In this document: positions 54,105-63,799 of the stretch, one piece after another
Position numbering within the stretch: the first letter of the stretch is position 1
Layout of the letters: each line of letters begins with the position of its first letter
Assembly: GCF_040954645.1 (NCBI RefSeq)
Contig: NC_092806.1
Location: 116,666,458-116,730,457 of the forward strand
DNA: 64,000 nt
Reading direction: 5' to 3'
Source: Diabrotica undecimpunctata
Lineage: Eukaryota > Arthropoda > Insecta > Coleoptera > Chrysomelidae
Notes under the pieces: generated by a model
What the model saw: only the letters and a program-made list of their open reading frames with translations
Databases searched by the model: none
What the model was told of the DNA's origin: nothing
Program-made: the position numbers and the translations under genes

Positions 54105-54800
54105 CTTGGAGCGTATTAGTGATCTGTATATTTTAAGAAGTGAGTTTTCGTCAGATCCCCAATAATGATGTGATAGAGTTTTTATTATGTTTAGTCTTAT
54201 GCTCGTTTCTCCTTTTATGTAAATATATGTTGCTTCCAAGTTAGTCGTGAGTCAAACGTTAATCCGAGAATTTTGCATTGTTTAACAACAGGAAGAGGGA
54301 CATTGTTGATCAAAATAAGTGGAGATGGAGAAGGGGGACGTCTACTAAAGTTTATAATTTTAGATTTTACATAGGATAAAGATAACCCCATGTCACTAGT
54401 TTTTTTTAAAAGTGTGTTAACAGCAGTTTGAATAAGCTTCGAGGTGGTAGAAGAGTTTTGTCCATGATAGTAAATTACTAGATCATCAGCATACATGATA
54501 TGTTTAATAGGGGAAATGAGGTGAGAGCATAAATCACTTATTGCTAGATTAAAAAGTGTAGGACTTAGTACCGATCCCTGAGGTACGCCATCAGTTTGAG
54601 TATGAGTAGAAGATAAAATACCGTTGACAGAGACTCTGAACGATCTAGAAGATAGAAAATTTCGTATGAAGTTAAATATATTACCATTAATATTAAGAAG
54701 GATAGGATAAGTTTGTTTAATATACATTGCCTACTTATAGTGTCAAAAGCACCTTCAATATCAAATATGGCAGCTACGACTTCAAAGATAAGTTTTAATT
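54105..54800 (-). pseudogene. RT part of the I-like LINE (motif A to thumb)
   Basis: Minus-strand order: VAAIFDIEGAFDTISRQCIL (motif A, about 54790-54730), a frameshift, then 170 open codons (54727-54215). These contain FRVSVNGILSSTHTQTDGVP then QGSVLSPTLFNLAISDL (motif B), IKHIMYADDLVIYYHGQNSS (motif C, YADD intact), GLSLSYVKSKIINFSRRP and CKILGLTFDSRLTWKQHI. A second shift leads to LLKIYRSLIRSKLDYGCHIY near 54110. The catalytic Asp residues are all present; inactivity comes from two frameshifts and truncation. Confidence 0.88.
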
Positions 54801-54895
54801 TAGTCGATTCTAGTAATATAGAAAAAATAATATTATCACAGTTTAATTCTTTTTTTAAATGTTTTAATAATTATGTACAATTTCATTAAAATGAT

Positions 54896-56762
54896 CCCTT
54901 TACCGACCGGCTTGAAAAATACTCACTTATCACTTATCACCGACCGATTTTTTTTGCTATTACCGACCACAAGCACCTAATTACCTAATTACCTAATTAC
55001 CACAAGCACCTAATCGTATATACTGGCTCAATTGAAAAAACAAAAGCAGTTGAAGATTTTAATATTTTAAAAAAATATATAAATTCATAATACAAAAAAA
55101 CAAAAATTTAAAGAATGTATTGGGCATGTATAATAGATTTAACTTTAGTATGAAATCATTTTATTTTTTTATTATTATATTTTTTATTGCATCCATCCCC
55201 GAAATTGCATAGATGCCCCATTTATTCACGGATTTTGGAGGATTAATTTTTGAAAATATTTCAGTTTCTGAATATGATAAAATATCCTCTTTCTCCGGCC
55301 ATTTCCAATGTAAACATACTTTATTCGAAGTGAAGACTATGATAAGCCACTTCTTATCATAGTCTTCACTTCGAATCCCGTACCGTCAAAGCCAAGACTT
55401 ATTCCAGAAAAGTACTCTTCTTCATAAATAACCACAGCATATTCTTCCTCTGCAAAATCTTCCCGTTTTAGTTTTTTGCTAGTATTCTTCTTTCCAGGAA
55501 AGTTTAAGAGGCCTAAAAATAGCAACATATAGTAATTGCAATACATGTGTGGAGTAAGGCAGAAGAGCAATTAGTATTATACCTTTGCTTTTGCAGAACT
55601 CAGTTAGATGAAGCCTTAAAGGTGAATAATGGCATTCAACAATCCATTTTTTATAGAAAACATTCATAATCAATTTATAAAAACATTGTCCAGTCATCCA
55701 CCCGGAGTCTGAATGGCCAATACCTCAGCCCAGAGGCATTTTCAAATGAATACTGGCTGGTACTCTTTTATAGGGAAAAAGAACAATAGGTTTCACAACT
55801 TGTCCTTCTGCCGAAACTGTCAAAAGTACCGTGAGGCATTCTTTCTAGTCATTCTGGTATAAACTTTTTTCCAACCTTTTTTTATGGTTACACATTTTTC
55901 TTTTGGTGAAAGAAAAAAGAGAGCTGGCGAAAAAATTTTTGTACCAATGACGACCTGGAATTCCGTTTTTAAATTTATTTGCTCGTTCTAGATGGCGAAC
56001 TAGTTCTCTGCAACACACCCCAACAGTTGATTTTTTGTTACAGGAAAACCAACAGTTTCTAAATATAGAATCCAATCTACTATGGTTTGTTCTCCAGCTG
56101 CAGTCAGGACACAGTGGGCCGCAGTAGTAGTAACTTCTTCATATTTGTTATAAATTTTATCTACTAGGGTACTTTTTGGAATTTTGAATTCTCTAGATGC
56201 TTTTCCAAACGACATTCCATCTCGAATTGAATCCAATGCTTGCTGAAGAATTTCATTGGTATAGTTTTTTCGTTTTTCAGACATATCTCAAAGTTTTTCT
56301 TGAATCTGGAAGAAAACGTTCGTAATATTCTCGGTCGGTAATAGGTCACAATATATATATTTTTTGTACTCTGTCACCGACCGTGAAAAAAATATTATTT
56401 TAGCAGAATACTTTTGAATATTTTAAAATTCATTTATTTCATTCACGTTTAAAACAATGAAGTACCATAAATATGATTATCGTTTCCCGTTCAAAAACAC
56501 ACTTTTGTAAATATGACACTTAATATATTATTCTATTTGAAGTAATTCTTCCAATAAAATACAATTTTGTTCAACTTTCACATTACTTCTTTTAATTGAA
56601 AATTACAAACTAGTCGGTCGGTAAATGCTCAAGTGAATCGTTGGTTTATTACCTTTAAGAAAAAAAATATATTATAAATAATTGTATGCTAAAATATTTT
56701 TAAAATTTCACAATTTTCAATGACTGCATTCCCCTCATTCCGACCGCCCGGCCGGTAAAGGG
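54896..56762. mobile_element. Pogo-like DNA transposon (candidate ends)
   Basis: The 15-bp word CCCTTTACCGACCGG (54896-54910) matches the reverse complement of 56748-56762 (CCCTTTACCGGCCGG) with one mismatch. Weaker similarity extends outward (TTAAAAT on both sides). Between them lies one minus-strand pogo/jerky-type transposase gene. Copies of ACCGACCG cluster subterminally at 54903, 54940, 54961 and, in either orientation, at 56332, 56376, 56615 and 56740. Length 1.87 kb suits a pogo element, but a TA target duplication is not visible at these exact ends, so the true termini may differ. Confidence 0.55.
55340..56284 (-). pseudogene. Pogo/jerky-type transposase (CENP-B-like HTH plus DDE), broken
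   Basis: The ATG at 56284 opens MSEKRKNYTNEILQQALDSI then GMSFGKASREFKIPKSTLVD, a psq-type helix-turn-helix that binds transposon ends. GEQTIVDWILYLETVGFPVT is the second (CENP-B-type) DNA-binding segment. After frameshifts come KTEFQVVIGTKIF, KECLTVLLTVSAEGQVVKP, IVLFPYKRVPASIHLKMPLG, GHSDSGWMTGQCFYKLI and the DDE C-terminal part LTEFCKSKGIILIALLPYST then HVLQLLYVAIFRPLKLSW. The usual VDGHSSH acid region reads VECHYSPLRL and VLQPLD reads VLQLLY, so two of three catalytic acids are gone. Confidence 0.85.
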
Positions 56763-57394
56763 TTGATTTTAAGTTTTAAAGCACCTTTTACCGACCGTTC
56801 TTTAATTGTAAACAAATTTTAATTAGAGAAAATAATTAATCAACGAATACAATCTTTAAAAAAACGTGGTTTTGTGCTATTTCTTGTTATAAAAGTGCAA
56901 TACTGACCTTGATATATTAACAAACGCTTAATAATGGCAACACACATGTGCAATGATTCTTATAACCTTCCTTATGAAGTCTTGCAACTAATCACTTAAA
57001 ATTAATTTTAACAGTGAAAATAAATGTTCTACATTAACAGATGTAATTGGAGCATATTTCAGGGCGGAGAATAAATCTATCTCAATTTTTAATTTTGTAA
57101 AAATGTCCCATTCAAAACTTTATTAAATATAAATAAATAATAATAAATTTTATAAAAATTAGATAAAAACGAAAAAGGTTAATTCTTGCCAAAAACATAT
57201 TTCATTTTTCTTTAATTAATTGACCATTACTTCCAGGTGCGGATTTAATTTATTATCTACAAAATTTACTTACTTACATAAATTTACCTCTTACTTATCA
57301 AATTTATTTTTTGCTTATTAAATGACTAATCTAGGAAACTCTTAGAACTCTTACTCTGGGAAATATCGTCATTAAATTCTTACATCACTAATTC
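56763..57394. other. No recognisable coding feature
   Basis: AT-rich; contains a further CTTTTACCGACCG word (56785-56797) just outside the candidate pogo end. Confidence 0.5.
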
Positions 57395-57706
57395 TACACT
57401 CACCGGCTCAAAAAACAGAGCACTTGCACTTTTAAAATAAAAACTTAAAATTTTTAGTCTCTTTTATCGTTTATTATTATAATAACGTAAAGACAAACGA
57501 AACAAACTGTTTTAAGTAATTTCTAATAACAATTTCATAAAAAAAATCAGAAATAAAAAATATACTATTCTTATGACTTTTAAAAGTGCAAAGGTTGGTA
57601 TTCTATTGTTACTCTTTTGTTCTTCTTGATTTGAGTAAACTGTTAACTCGAATCAAGTGTCAAACATAATTTAATGTTAAATTGCGTTGGTTTAATCTTA
57701 ACAATT

Positions 57707-60331
57707 GAGGAGCATACATGCAAAAACCGATAAATCCACTTTTTCCAATTTCGAGATAAATGCCAAAAACTTATACAGCAAAATCCCATAATAATTTAAA
57801 GAAACATCATATTGGAATTAAATAGTAGTAGTAAGTCATGTATTAAAATCCTAGAATTTTAATATATTATCTTTTTTTACTGTTTTTATTTGTCATTTTT
57901 TTTTTAATTTATCGGGTTTTGTTTGAAAACCGAAATTTATCGGTTTTTGCCTGAAAGATATTTGCAAGAGCACTATATTTTTGTTGTTAATAAAAGAAAA
58001 TAAACGAACTATAATGTAGAAAATTATTTTTATTATTTAACAAGTTGAAAAAAGTAAAAAAGTCAAGTTAAATCTGAAGTGTTGGTTCCTCTTCCTCTTT
58101 CTCCTCATCCTTTTCATTTGAACTTTTGCCATTAAGCAATTCCCGGTACCAGTCAAGTTCTTGTAATTTCTCCCACTCTTTATCGAACTGTTGATTTAGT
58201 AAGTGTTTAAGGGATTTTTTTTTCTTTTCGGGGATACCCCGAGTCAATTCTTTTTCTGAGATGGTTAACTCAATATCGTAAAATTTTGGTTTCCAAAGGT
58301 TTTTAAAATTTTCCAACCCACTGGTAAAATAATAGTTTTGGAATGAACGTATTTTTATGAATTTGCCATTGTTAAATTTTTTTATTACAATTTTCTTTGT
58401 ATCGGCTAGCGATTTACTTTTTTCAAACCAACTTGAAGCTCTTTCACATTAAACAATCTACAATCAGTGCCTATCTTTTTAACAACTCCAATTTGTTTGT
58501 AAATTTCTTCATATTTCTCTCTAGAGAGAATTGTGGCTTTTTTTCTTAGAAGCTTTTCTACTCTCCCAAATACCCTGTCTGCTGGCAAATACGAATGGCC
58601 CCTGACTGGAAATACAAGTAATATTTCTGTTACTTGAACTGGAGCTTTAAATCTAAGCCAGAAGTACAGCGAATGAATAATATGGGTGTTTTTGTTTTGT
58701 CCACCGCACCCGTCGCAAAAGAGGCGAAGTGTCGTAATATTATCGTACTCTAAAGAATCCAAGTAATTAACAAGTGCAGAACCTATTTCAATTGATCCTC
58801 TACCTGCCTGATCTTCAGTCCACGTAAAAAAAGTTGGATGTTTGGACTGGCTATCAACGCAGCAAAAAACATACATACTAATCTGCTGTGCATAAAACGC
58901 ATCATTAATAGGTGTTTTGGGCAAAGGCTGCACCTGCTGCATATCAAAGCAGAATGTAATGGAATTTTCAGGAGTTTCTTTTAGCAGACTATAAAATGCA
59001 TTAGCCCTCTTTTGGTGGATACTCAACTCAGTTCGAAACTCTCTTTTCTTTACCTCGTTAATTTCCGTTCTAATTTTGAATTTAAGTCTGGTACATTGTG
59101 CGCACACATCTGATGCTGGAGTAGAAAACCCAATGTTAAAATCATTAACGAATATCCTTCTAAACATCGAAAAGTTTACATTATGTTCAGGGTCGCATTT
59201 AGTGAGGTACATGCCATGTAATTTCTTTATGCTTAGATCAGCGGCCAAATAAATTCGTCTTACTTTCTTTCTATTTTTATGGACATTTTTGTGGATATTT
59301 TGTGGACACGTGATCTCCATCCCCGATTTTCTTTTGGATTATTTCCATCTGACAATGTTTTAGCAACGTAGTATTGCGATCTTTTTTAATATTCACACAT
59401 TTCAAGAAAAATGCCTGACATACCTGAACTTTTTCTTGCTGACTCTTTTCGACAAGAAGTAGTGTACGGAAAAGTTACGCCCCTTGATTGCTCGTTCTGT
59501 TGTCGATCTTTTCCTTTCAATTGGAACTACTGACATGTAATGACACAATTTAATATCCTGTTCTGACTTCACATTATTTTCAAAAATTTTATTTCAAATG
59601 GCTCGAATGTCACTTTCAGCCATGCTATTGCAGTGATAAGTAGGGCCATTATGTTTGCAAACTATTGTAAAGTTTTCCAAATGAGGATCGCTATCACGAT
59701 ATCTAAAACAAAAAATGGATTAGGTAACGAACGTCTTAATTTATTCTTTACCTGTTACCTTTGCTTTTGCAATTTCTGCCTCTTGGTCTCACTTTTCTGT
59801 TTTTTCCTATTTCCTATACTAATTTCCAACACACTTGCTTCCATTGTTAAAACTTAATAAAATTATGTTAAACAACTGCTTAATACGTAATTCATAAACA
59901 ACATAACATAACCTCTTAATCCTTTGCCCCTAAATTCCGAAAACGTGATTAAGGTAACACAGTCCTCTCGTTTTTAATTTACAAACTACTACCATAGGAA
60001 AAGAAGTATACTTCTTTGTTTATGCTACTACTATAAAACGAAGCCCAAATCAGCATAAACAAACCTGCTATAAGTACGCACTATATTATGGATTTACATC
60101 ATCGATTGCGAATTAATTATTTAAAGATATATCGGGTTTTGCTTGAAATTTGGATTTATCGGCATTTGCTCGAACTGGTGAACTTTGTTCATCATTTTAA
60201 AGGAAAAATATCGGTTTTTGTTGGAATTTTATATTCTAGAAACATAGAGGGCTACTTAATTGATATTAATCCATATTCAGGTTAAAAAATTCAAAAAATG
60301 GATTTATCGGTTTTTGCATGTATGCTCCTCA
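57707..60331 (-). mobile_element. DNA transposon encoding a DUF7869-like protein, 32-bp TIRs, AATT TSD
   Basis: Perfect terminal inverted repeats of 32 bp: GAGGAGCATACATGCAAAAA + CCGATAAATCCA at 57707-57738 and its exact reverse complement at 60300-60331. Both are flanked by AATT (57703-57706, 60332-60335). Joining the flanks restores the Tc1 element right at its ATG. Subterminal copies of TATCGG(G/T)TTTTG(C/T) with TGAAA occur at both ends: about 57909, 57938 and the TIR on the left; about 60131, 60163, 60208 and the TIR on the right. The only gene recognised is the minus-strand DUF7869-like gene at 58068-59844. The GAGG start and 4-bp TSD recall the Sola2 superfamily, but that is recollection, not a search result. 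Confidence 0.88.
58068..59844 (-). pseudogene. DUF7869-like protein, candidate transposase, one intron, few frameshifts
   Basis: Exon 1 starts at 59844 (MEASVLEISIGNRKKQKSET) and ends at 59759. A 56-bp GT-AG intron (59758-59703, ending TTTTGTTTTAG) joins it in phase to RYRDSDPHLENFTIVCKHNG. Then come SVVPIERKRSTTERAIKGRN, VCQAFFLKCVNIKKDR and, after a shift near 59320, 304 open codons (59320-58406). These hold a CxxC pair (DVCAQC, 73-76), FCFDMQQVQPLPK (D126), YVFCCVDSQSK, TFFTWTEDQAGRGSIEIGSA, LRLFCDGCGGQNKNTHIIHS (D203) and PVRGHSYLPADRVFGRVEKL (D248, E255). A frameshift near 58420 leads to the acidic C-terminus ending at 58068. The spaced acids suggest an RNase H-like DD(D/E) nuclease. A TGA (about 59595) and two shifts inactivate this copy. 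Confidence 0.8.
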
Positions 60332-60335
60332 ATTA

Positions 60336-61900
60336 TGGTTGTAAATCCCGAAACAGCGGCTGCTATTGTTGCTTTGCTTCAAGACGGAGGAGTAAGCGAT
60401 ATGTGGTTCAAAAGTATAAGTATCCAATAGTGCACGTATTTTTACACGTTTTTTTGGCAACCGGTGCTTACACTAGACGACCTGAAACCGGTCTCCGACA
60501 AAGAACTCGTGACCGTGATAATCGCTTTATCATCGTACAAAGTCTACGAGATCGTCCTGCCACGGCTGTACGAAATTAACTTCAGTACGTCCGGAATACT
60601 AACGTAAAGTGAACGAACAATTAAACGAAGGCTTGGAGAAACAAATTTAAGCAGTCGCAGACCTGCAACAGGCCTGTAACTTCTCAGGCGCCATCGAGTT
60701 GCGCGGCTTCAGTTTGCCAGAAACCATGCTTATTTTAGTGTAAATAATTGTAGGCACAGAATGGAACGGATGGAACAGAAGAACCAGAAATCCAAAGAAG
60801 AATAATAAAGGGAAACAAAGCTTATTTTTCACTCGATCATGTGTTTCGCTCCAAAAACACAACTGGAGAACGAAAATTAGGGTCTACAAAACTATTATCA
60901 GACCAATAGTATGTTATGCATGCGAGACATGGGTGACGATAGAAGAGACAAAAAGAAAACTGGAAGTCTTCGAAAGAAAAGTCCTAAGAAAGATATTTGG
61001 ACCTATTAACGAAAACGGAATATGGAGATCCAGGTATAACCTTGAACTCTACCAACTGTTCAAAGAGACACCGATCTCAGAATTCGTTAAAATTCAGAGA
61101 CTTCGCTGGGCTGATCATGTAGTAAGAATGGAGACAGAAAGATTGCCGAAAAGAGCCCTAGATAGTAAAATGCAGGGCGCAAGACCAAAAGGAAGATCAC
61201 GGAAAAGATGGGAGGATGAAGTGGCAGCGGACGCGCAAAATTTGCTAGACGTGAGAACCTGGAGAAGATCGGCGCGGGACCGACAAGGTTGGAGGCATAG
61301 TTTGGAGGAGGCCAAGTCCGATTTGGGCTGTAGCGCCATTGGAGATAGAGAGAATTGGATGCACGTTTAATTTACCAATGAGTCCAGGTTTACCTTGTGG
61401 TCTCCAGATGGCCGTGAGAGAGTATGACGAAGACCACATAAGCGTTTTGCAGAATGTACCTTCAATCCTAGGGTAGGCTATCAAGGGGACTCAAATATGG
61501 TCTGGGCTCGAATTTCTCTAGAAGCACGTACATAATTGTACATCGTTCCGAGAGGCTCCATAAGAGCTGCCAGGTACATTGATGAAATTTTCCCCCAAGA
61601 TTTTGGAACCTTATGCTGGTTTTGTTGAAAATTACTTTATCTCTCAACAGTTTTTAAATGAAATAAACATTCCTTTAATTGATTGGCCAGCATTGAGTCC
61701 AAAAGCAAACCCAACCTAACATGTTTGGGATATGCTTGGGCAAAGGATACGAAGTCGTGTTCCTGCCCCTCAGTTACAAGAAGTCCTTTTAGAAAAATGG
61801 AAACTTATTCCCCAATAGGACATTTCTCATTTGATTTTAGGCATGCCAAGGAGAATTCAGGCAATAATTCGAGTACGTGGAGGAAACATTTATTATTAAA
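60336..61900 (+). pseudogene. Tc1-like transposase, interrupted by a LINE
   Basis: The ATG at 60336 directly follows the AATT duplication (MVVNPETAAAIVALLQDGG). After a frameshift come YTRRPETGLRQRTRDRDN and RFIIVQSLRDRPATAV, then TIKRRLGETNLSSRRPATG and RRHRVARLQFARNHAYFSV (bipartite HTH, GRRR-like hook). The LINE at 60758-61352 splits the gene here. Downstream: FTNESRFTLWSPDGRERV (first catalytic Asp changed to Asn), FNPRVGYQGDSNMVWARISL, a deletion removing the HDNARPH region with the second Asp, then NIPLIDWPALSPKANPT-stop-HVWDML. There the Glu codon region has become a stop. It ends RRIQAIIRVRGGNIYY-stop at about 61900. All three catalytic acids are lost. Confidence 0.9.
60758..61352 (+). 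mobile_element. 5'-truncated LINE inserted in the Tc1 transposase, 12-bp TSD
   Basis: AATTGTAGGCAC (60746-60757) and AATTGGATGCAC (61353-61364), 10 of 12 identical, flank the copy at the point where the transposase frame breaks and resumes. The insert encodes the C-terminal part of a LINE RT: EEPEIQRRIIKGNKAYFSLD, VYKTIIRPIVCYACETWVT, then an open stretch (60933-61352) with KRKLEVFERKVLRKIFGPIN, RLRWADHVVRMETERLPKRA, GRSRKRWEDEVAADAQNLLD and SLEEAKSDLGCSAI. The stretch runs without a stop into Tc1 sequence (…HV-stop). Confidence 0.88.
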
Positions 61901-62280
61901 ATCAGTTTGTCTGGACACATGATTTAAGTTTTTATTAATTGAGCGTCATTTTGTTACAACATTTACTTTGGTCTTTATCCTTAATTTTTAATTATTATCT
62001 ACTGAAACAGTTCTTTATTTAAAAGTTAAATTTCTATTAGAAATCTTGTAAAACAGTTTGCTTCGTTTGTGTTAAGAGAATTAAATTTTTAAGTTTTTAT
62101 TTAAAAAATGCAAGTACTCCGTTTTCTGTATCGGTGAGTGTATTTCATTGCAGTGTTAATTAAAAGTAAAAAAAAACTGCTTCGAGCTGTATTTTCTACC
62201 TTGTTATTACTGGTTTAGGTGACAAAGATACACCTTGAGTTCTTTCTTTATATAAATATCTGCACACTCATTATTACATC

Positions 62281-62519
62281 TATCCAATTAGCCTTCTTCG
62301 GTCCATCTTTGGACATAGGCCTCCCCAATCCTTTTCCATTCTTCTCTGTCTGTCGCTACAGTCACCCACCTAGAGCCCACGTGTTTGGTCTTAAGCTGCT
62401 GTGAATATCTTTTGTTTTTAAAAATGTAGCTTAGTTTGCCAAATGCCGCCCATGCCAGTCTAACTCGCCTTTGTATCTCTGCTGTTTGGTTTTCTTTGTT
62501 AAGTTTAACATTTTGACCC

Positions 62520-62590
<71 letters not shown>

Positions 62591-63590
62591 CCTAAACTTG
62601 TTCTATTTTATCTTGTCCGATCCTCATTGTGATGTCTTCATCTGTATTTGTTATGATTTTGGTCTTGATGAAATTTATATTAAGGCCTATCTTTCCAGCT
62701 CCTACGCCCAGTTCTTTAATCATTTCAAATAATTCTTCTTTTTTATCGGTTATCAATGTGATGTCATCAGCTAATCTTAGATGGTTCAAGCGTTGTCCAC
62801 AAATTCTTATACCTTTTTCTTCCCATTCTAATCCTTTAAAAATATCTTCCAGAGCCTGATTGAAAAGTTTCGGTGATATTGTGTCACCCTGTCACACGCC
62901 TCTATTTATTTGGCTTCCTTATATATATTGGCTATTAGTTCCGTATATCTGTGCTTAATTCTGCTGTTAATCTAAGAACTATTCACTGCCCAATGTTCGA
63001 TACTGTCGAAAGCCTTTTCGAAATTTATGAACGCTATATATAGAAGAATGCGGTATTCATTTGCTTGTTCTATAAGTATTTTCATACTTAGAAAATGGTC
63101 ACTTGTGCTGAATCCCTTTCTAAAACCAGCTTGTTCTTTTGACTGGTATCCGTCGAAGTTTATCGTCAATCTATTGGTTAAAATTTTTATTAGGAGTTTA
63201 TACGTTACATTGAGGAGTATTATAGGACGGTAATTTTTTATATCTGCTTTATCCCTTTTTTTGTGTAGGATAATGGTTAGGTACGGATTCCTTCCAGTTG
63301 TTTGGGATTCTTTTTTATTTTAACATCTTGTTTAAAAGGGAATTTAGAGTATTAATTACCACTTTTCCACCATATTTCAGCATCTCTGCAGTTATTCCAT
63401 CTTTTCCAGGCCATTTGTTGTTTTTCATTTCTTTCAATGCCTTCTTTATTTCTGATTTGCTTATTTCTGGCTGTAGCTCTGAGTTGACATTTTTTATTTT
63501 AGCCTTAAGTTGGTTTTTAATTTCTTCTGATGTTTTCCAGATTCCAATTTCTTTCTGAAATTCTACCAGTATTATAAAGTATAATAATAA
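62281..63590 (-). pseudogene. RTE-like LINE RT relic with internal (TA)n expansion
   Basis: The minus strand starts at about 63585 with KEIGIWKTSEEIKNQLKAKI, ISKSEIKKALKEMKNNKWPG then KDGITAEMLKYGG (RT opening). Then come QSKEQAGFRKGFSTSDHFLS with INFEKAFDSIEHWA (motif A, open 63169-62972), LRLADDITLITDKKEEL (motif C, LADD) and LNINFIKTKIITNTDEDITM with KIEQV (62789-62592). It continues through the (TA)n array into KLNKENQTAEIQRRVRLAWA-like and finally VATDREEWKRIGEAYVQRWT then EEG-stop near 62285. Many stops and one internal deletion after LKTK. Same family as 36195-36990. Confidence 0.85.
62522..62587. repeat. (TA)33 microsatellite inside LINE coding sequence
   Basis: The array occupies the position of the conserved DYIYLG codons of the RT relic at 62281-63590; the related copy at 36195 has only TATATATAT there. 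Confidence 0.95.
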
Positions 63591-63718
63591 TCGTATTTCA
63601 CACCTTATTTGTTTACAAATTTTCGTGACCCACGTGTTTTTTTGTAATTAGTTTTTAAAGCGAAGCTTCCATACTGGCGTTATATTACTTTTTATTTATA
63701 GTAAAAGGCTGGGGCGAT

Positions 63719-63799
63719 CGTCACGGAAGTAGTGCCACGATACGGCGTCACAGAAGTAGCGCCACGACATGACGTTACGGAAGTAGGGTCACAAAATAG
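63719..63799. repeat. Minisatellite, three 27-bp units
   Basis: CGTCACGGAAGTAGTGCCAC+GATACGG (63719-63745), CGTCACAGAAGTAGCGCCAC+GACATGA (63746-63772), CGTTACGGAAGTAGGGTCAC+AAAATAG (63773-63799). GC-rich compared with the flanks. Confidence 0.92.

Larger units (their letters stand above)
52636..54805 (-). mobile_element. I-like LINE with RNase H, 5'-truncated in RT
   Basis: The minus-strand element ends in a poly(A) tail (plus-strand T17 at 52636-52652) after a 150-bp 3' UTR. Coding begins at RT motif A (about 54800) and includes RT, RNase H and a zinc-knuckle C-terminus. Everything 5' of motif A (ORF1, endonuclease) is missing. No TSD identified. It lies immediately left of the pogo-like transposon. 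Confidence 0.85.
57397..62140 (+). mobile_element. Tc1-like transposon carrying two nested insertions
   Basis: Left end CACTCACCGGCTCAAAAAAC then AGAGCACTTGCA (57397 on) is matched by the reverse complement of the right end (62140 down): CACTCACCGATACAGAAAAC then GGAGTACTTGCA. Similarity continues for about 140 bp (AAATAAAAACTTAAAA, AAACAAACTGTTTTA-like). TA flanks both ends (57395-57396, 62141-62142), the Tc1 target duplication. Removing the insertions at 57707-60335 and 60758-61364 leaves about 1.5 kb with one transposase gene, the normal Tc1 size. Confidence 0.9.
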
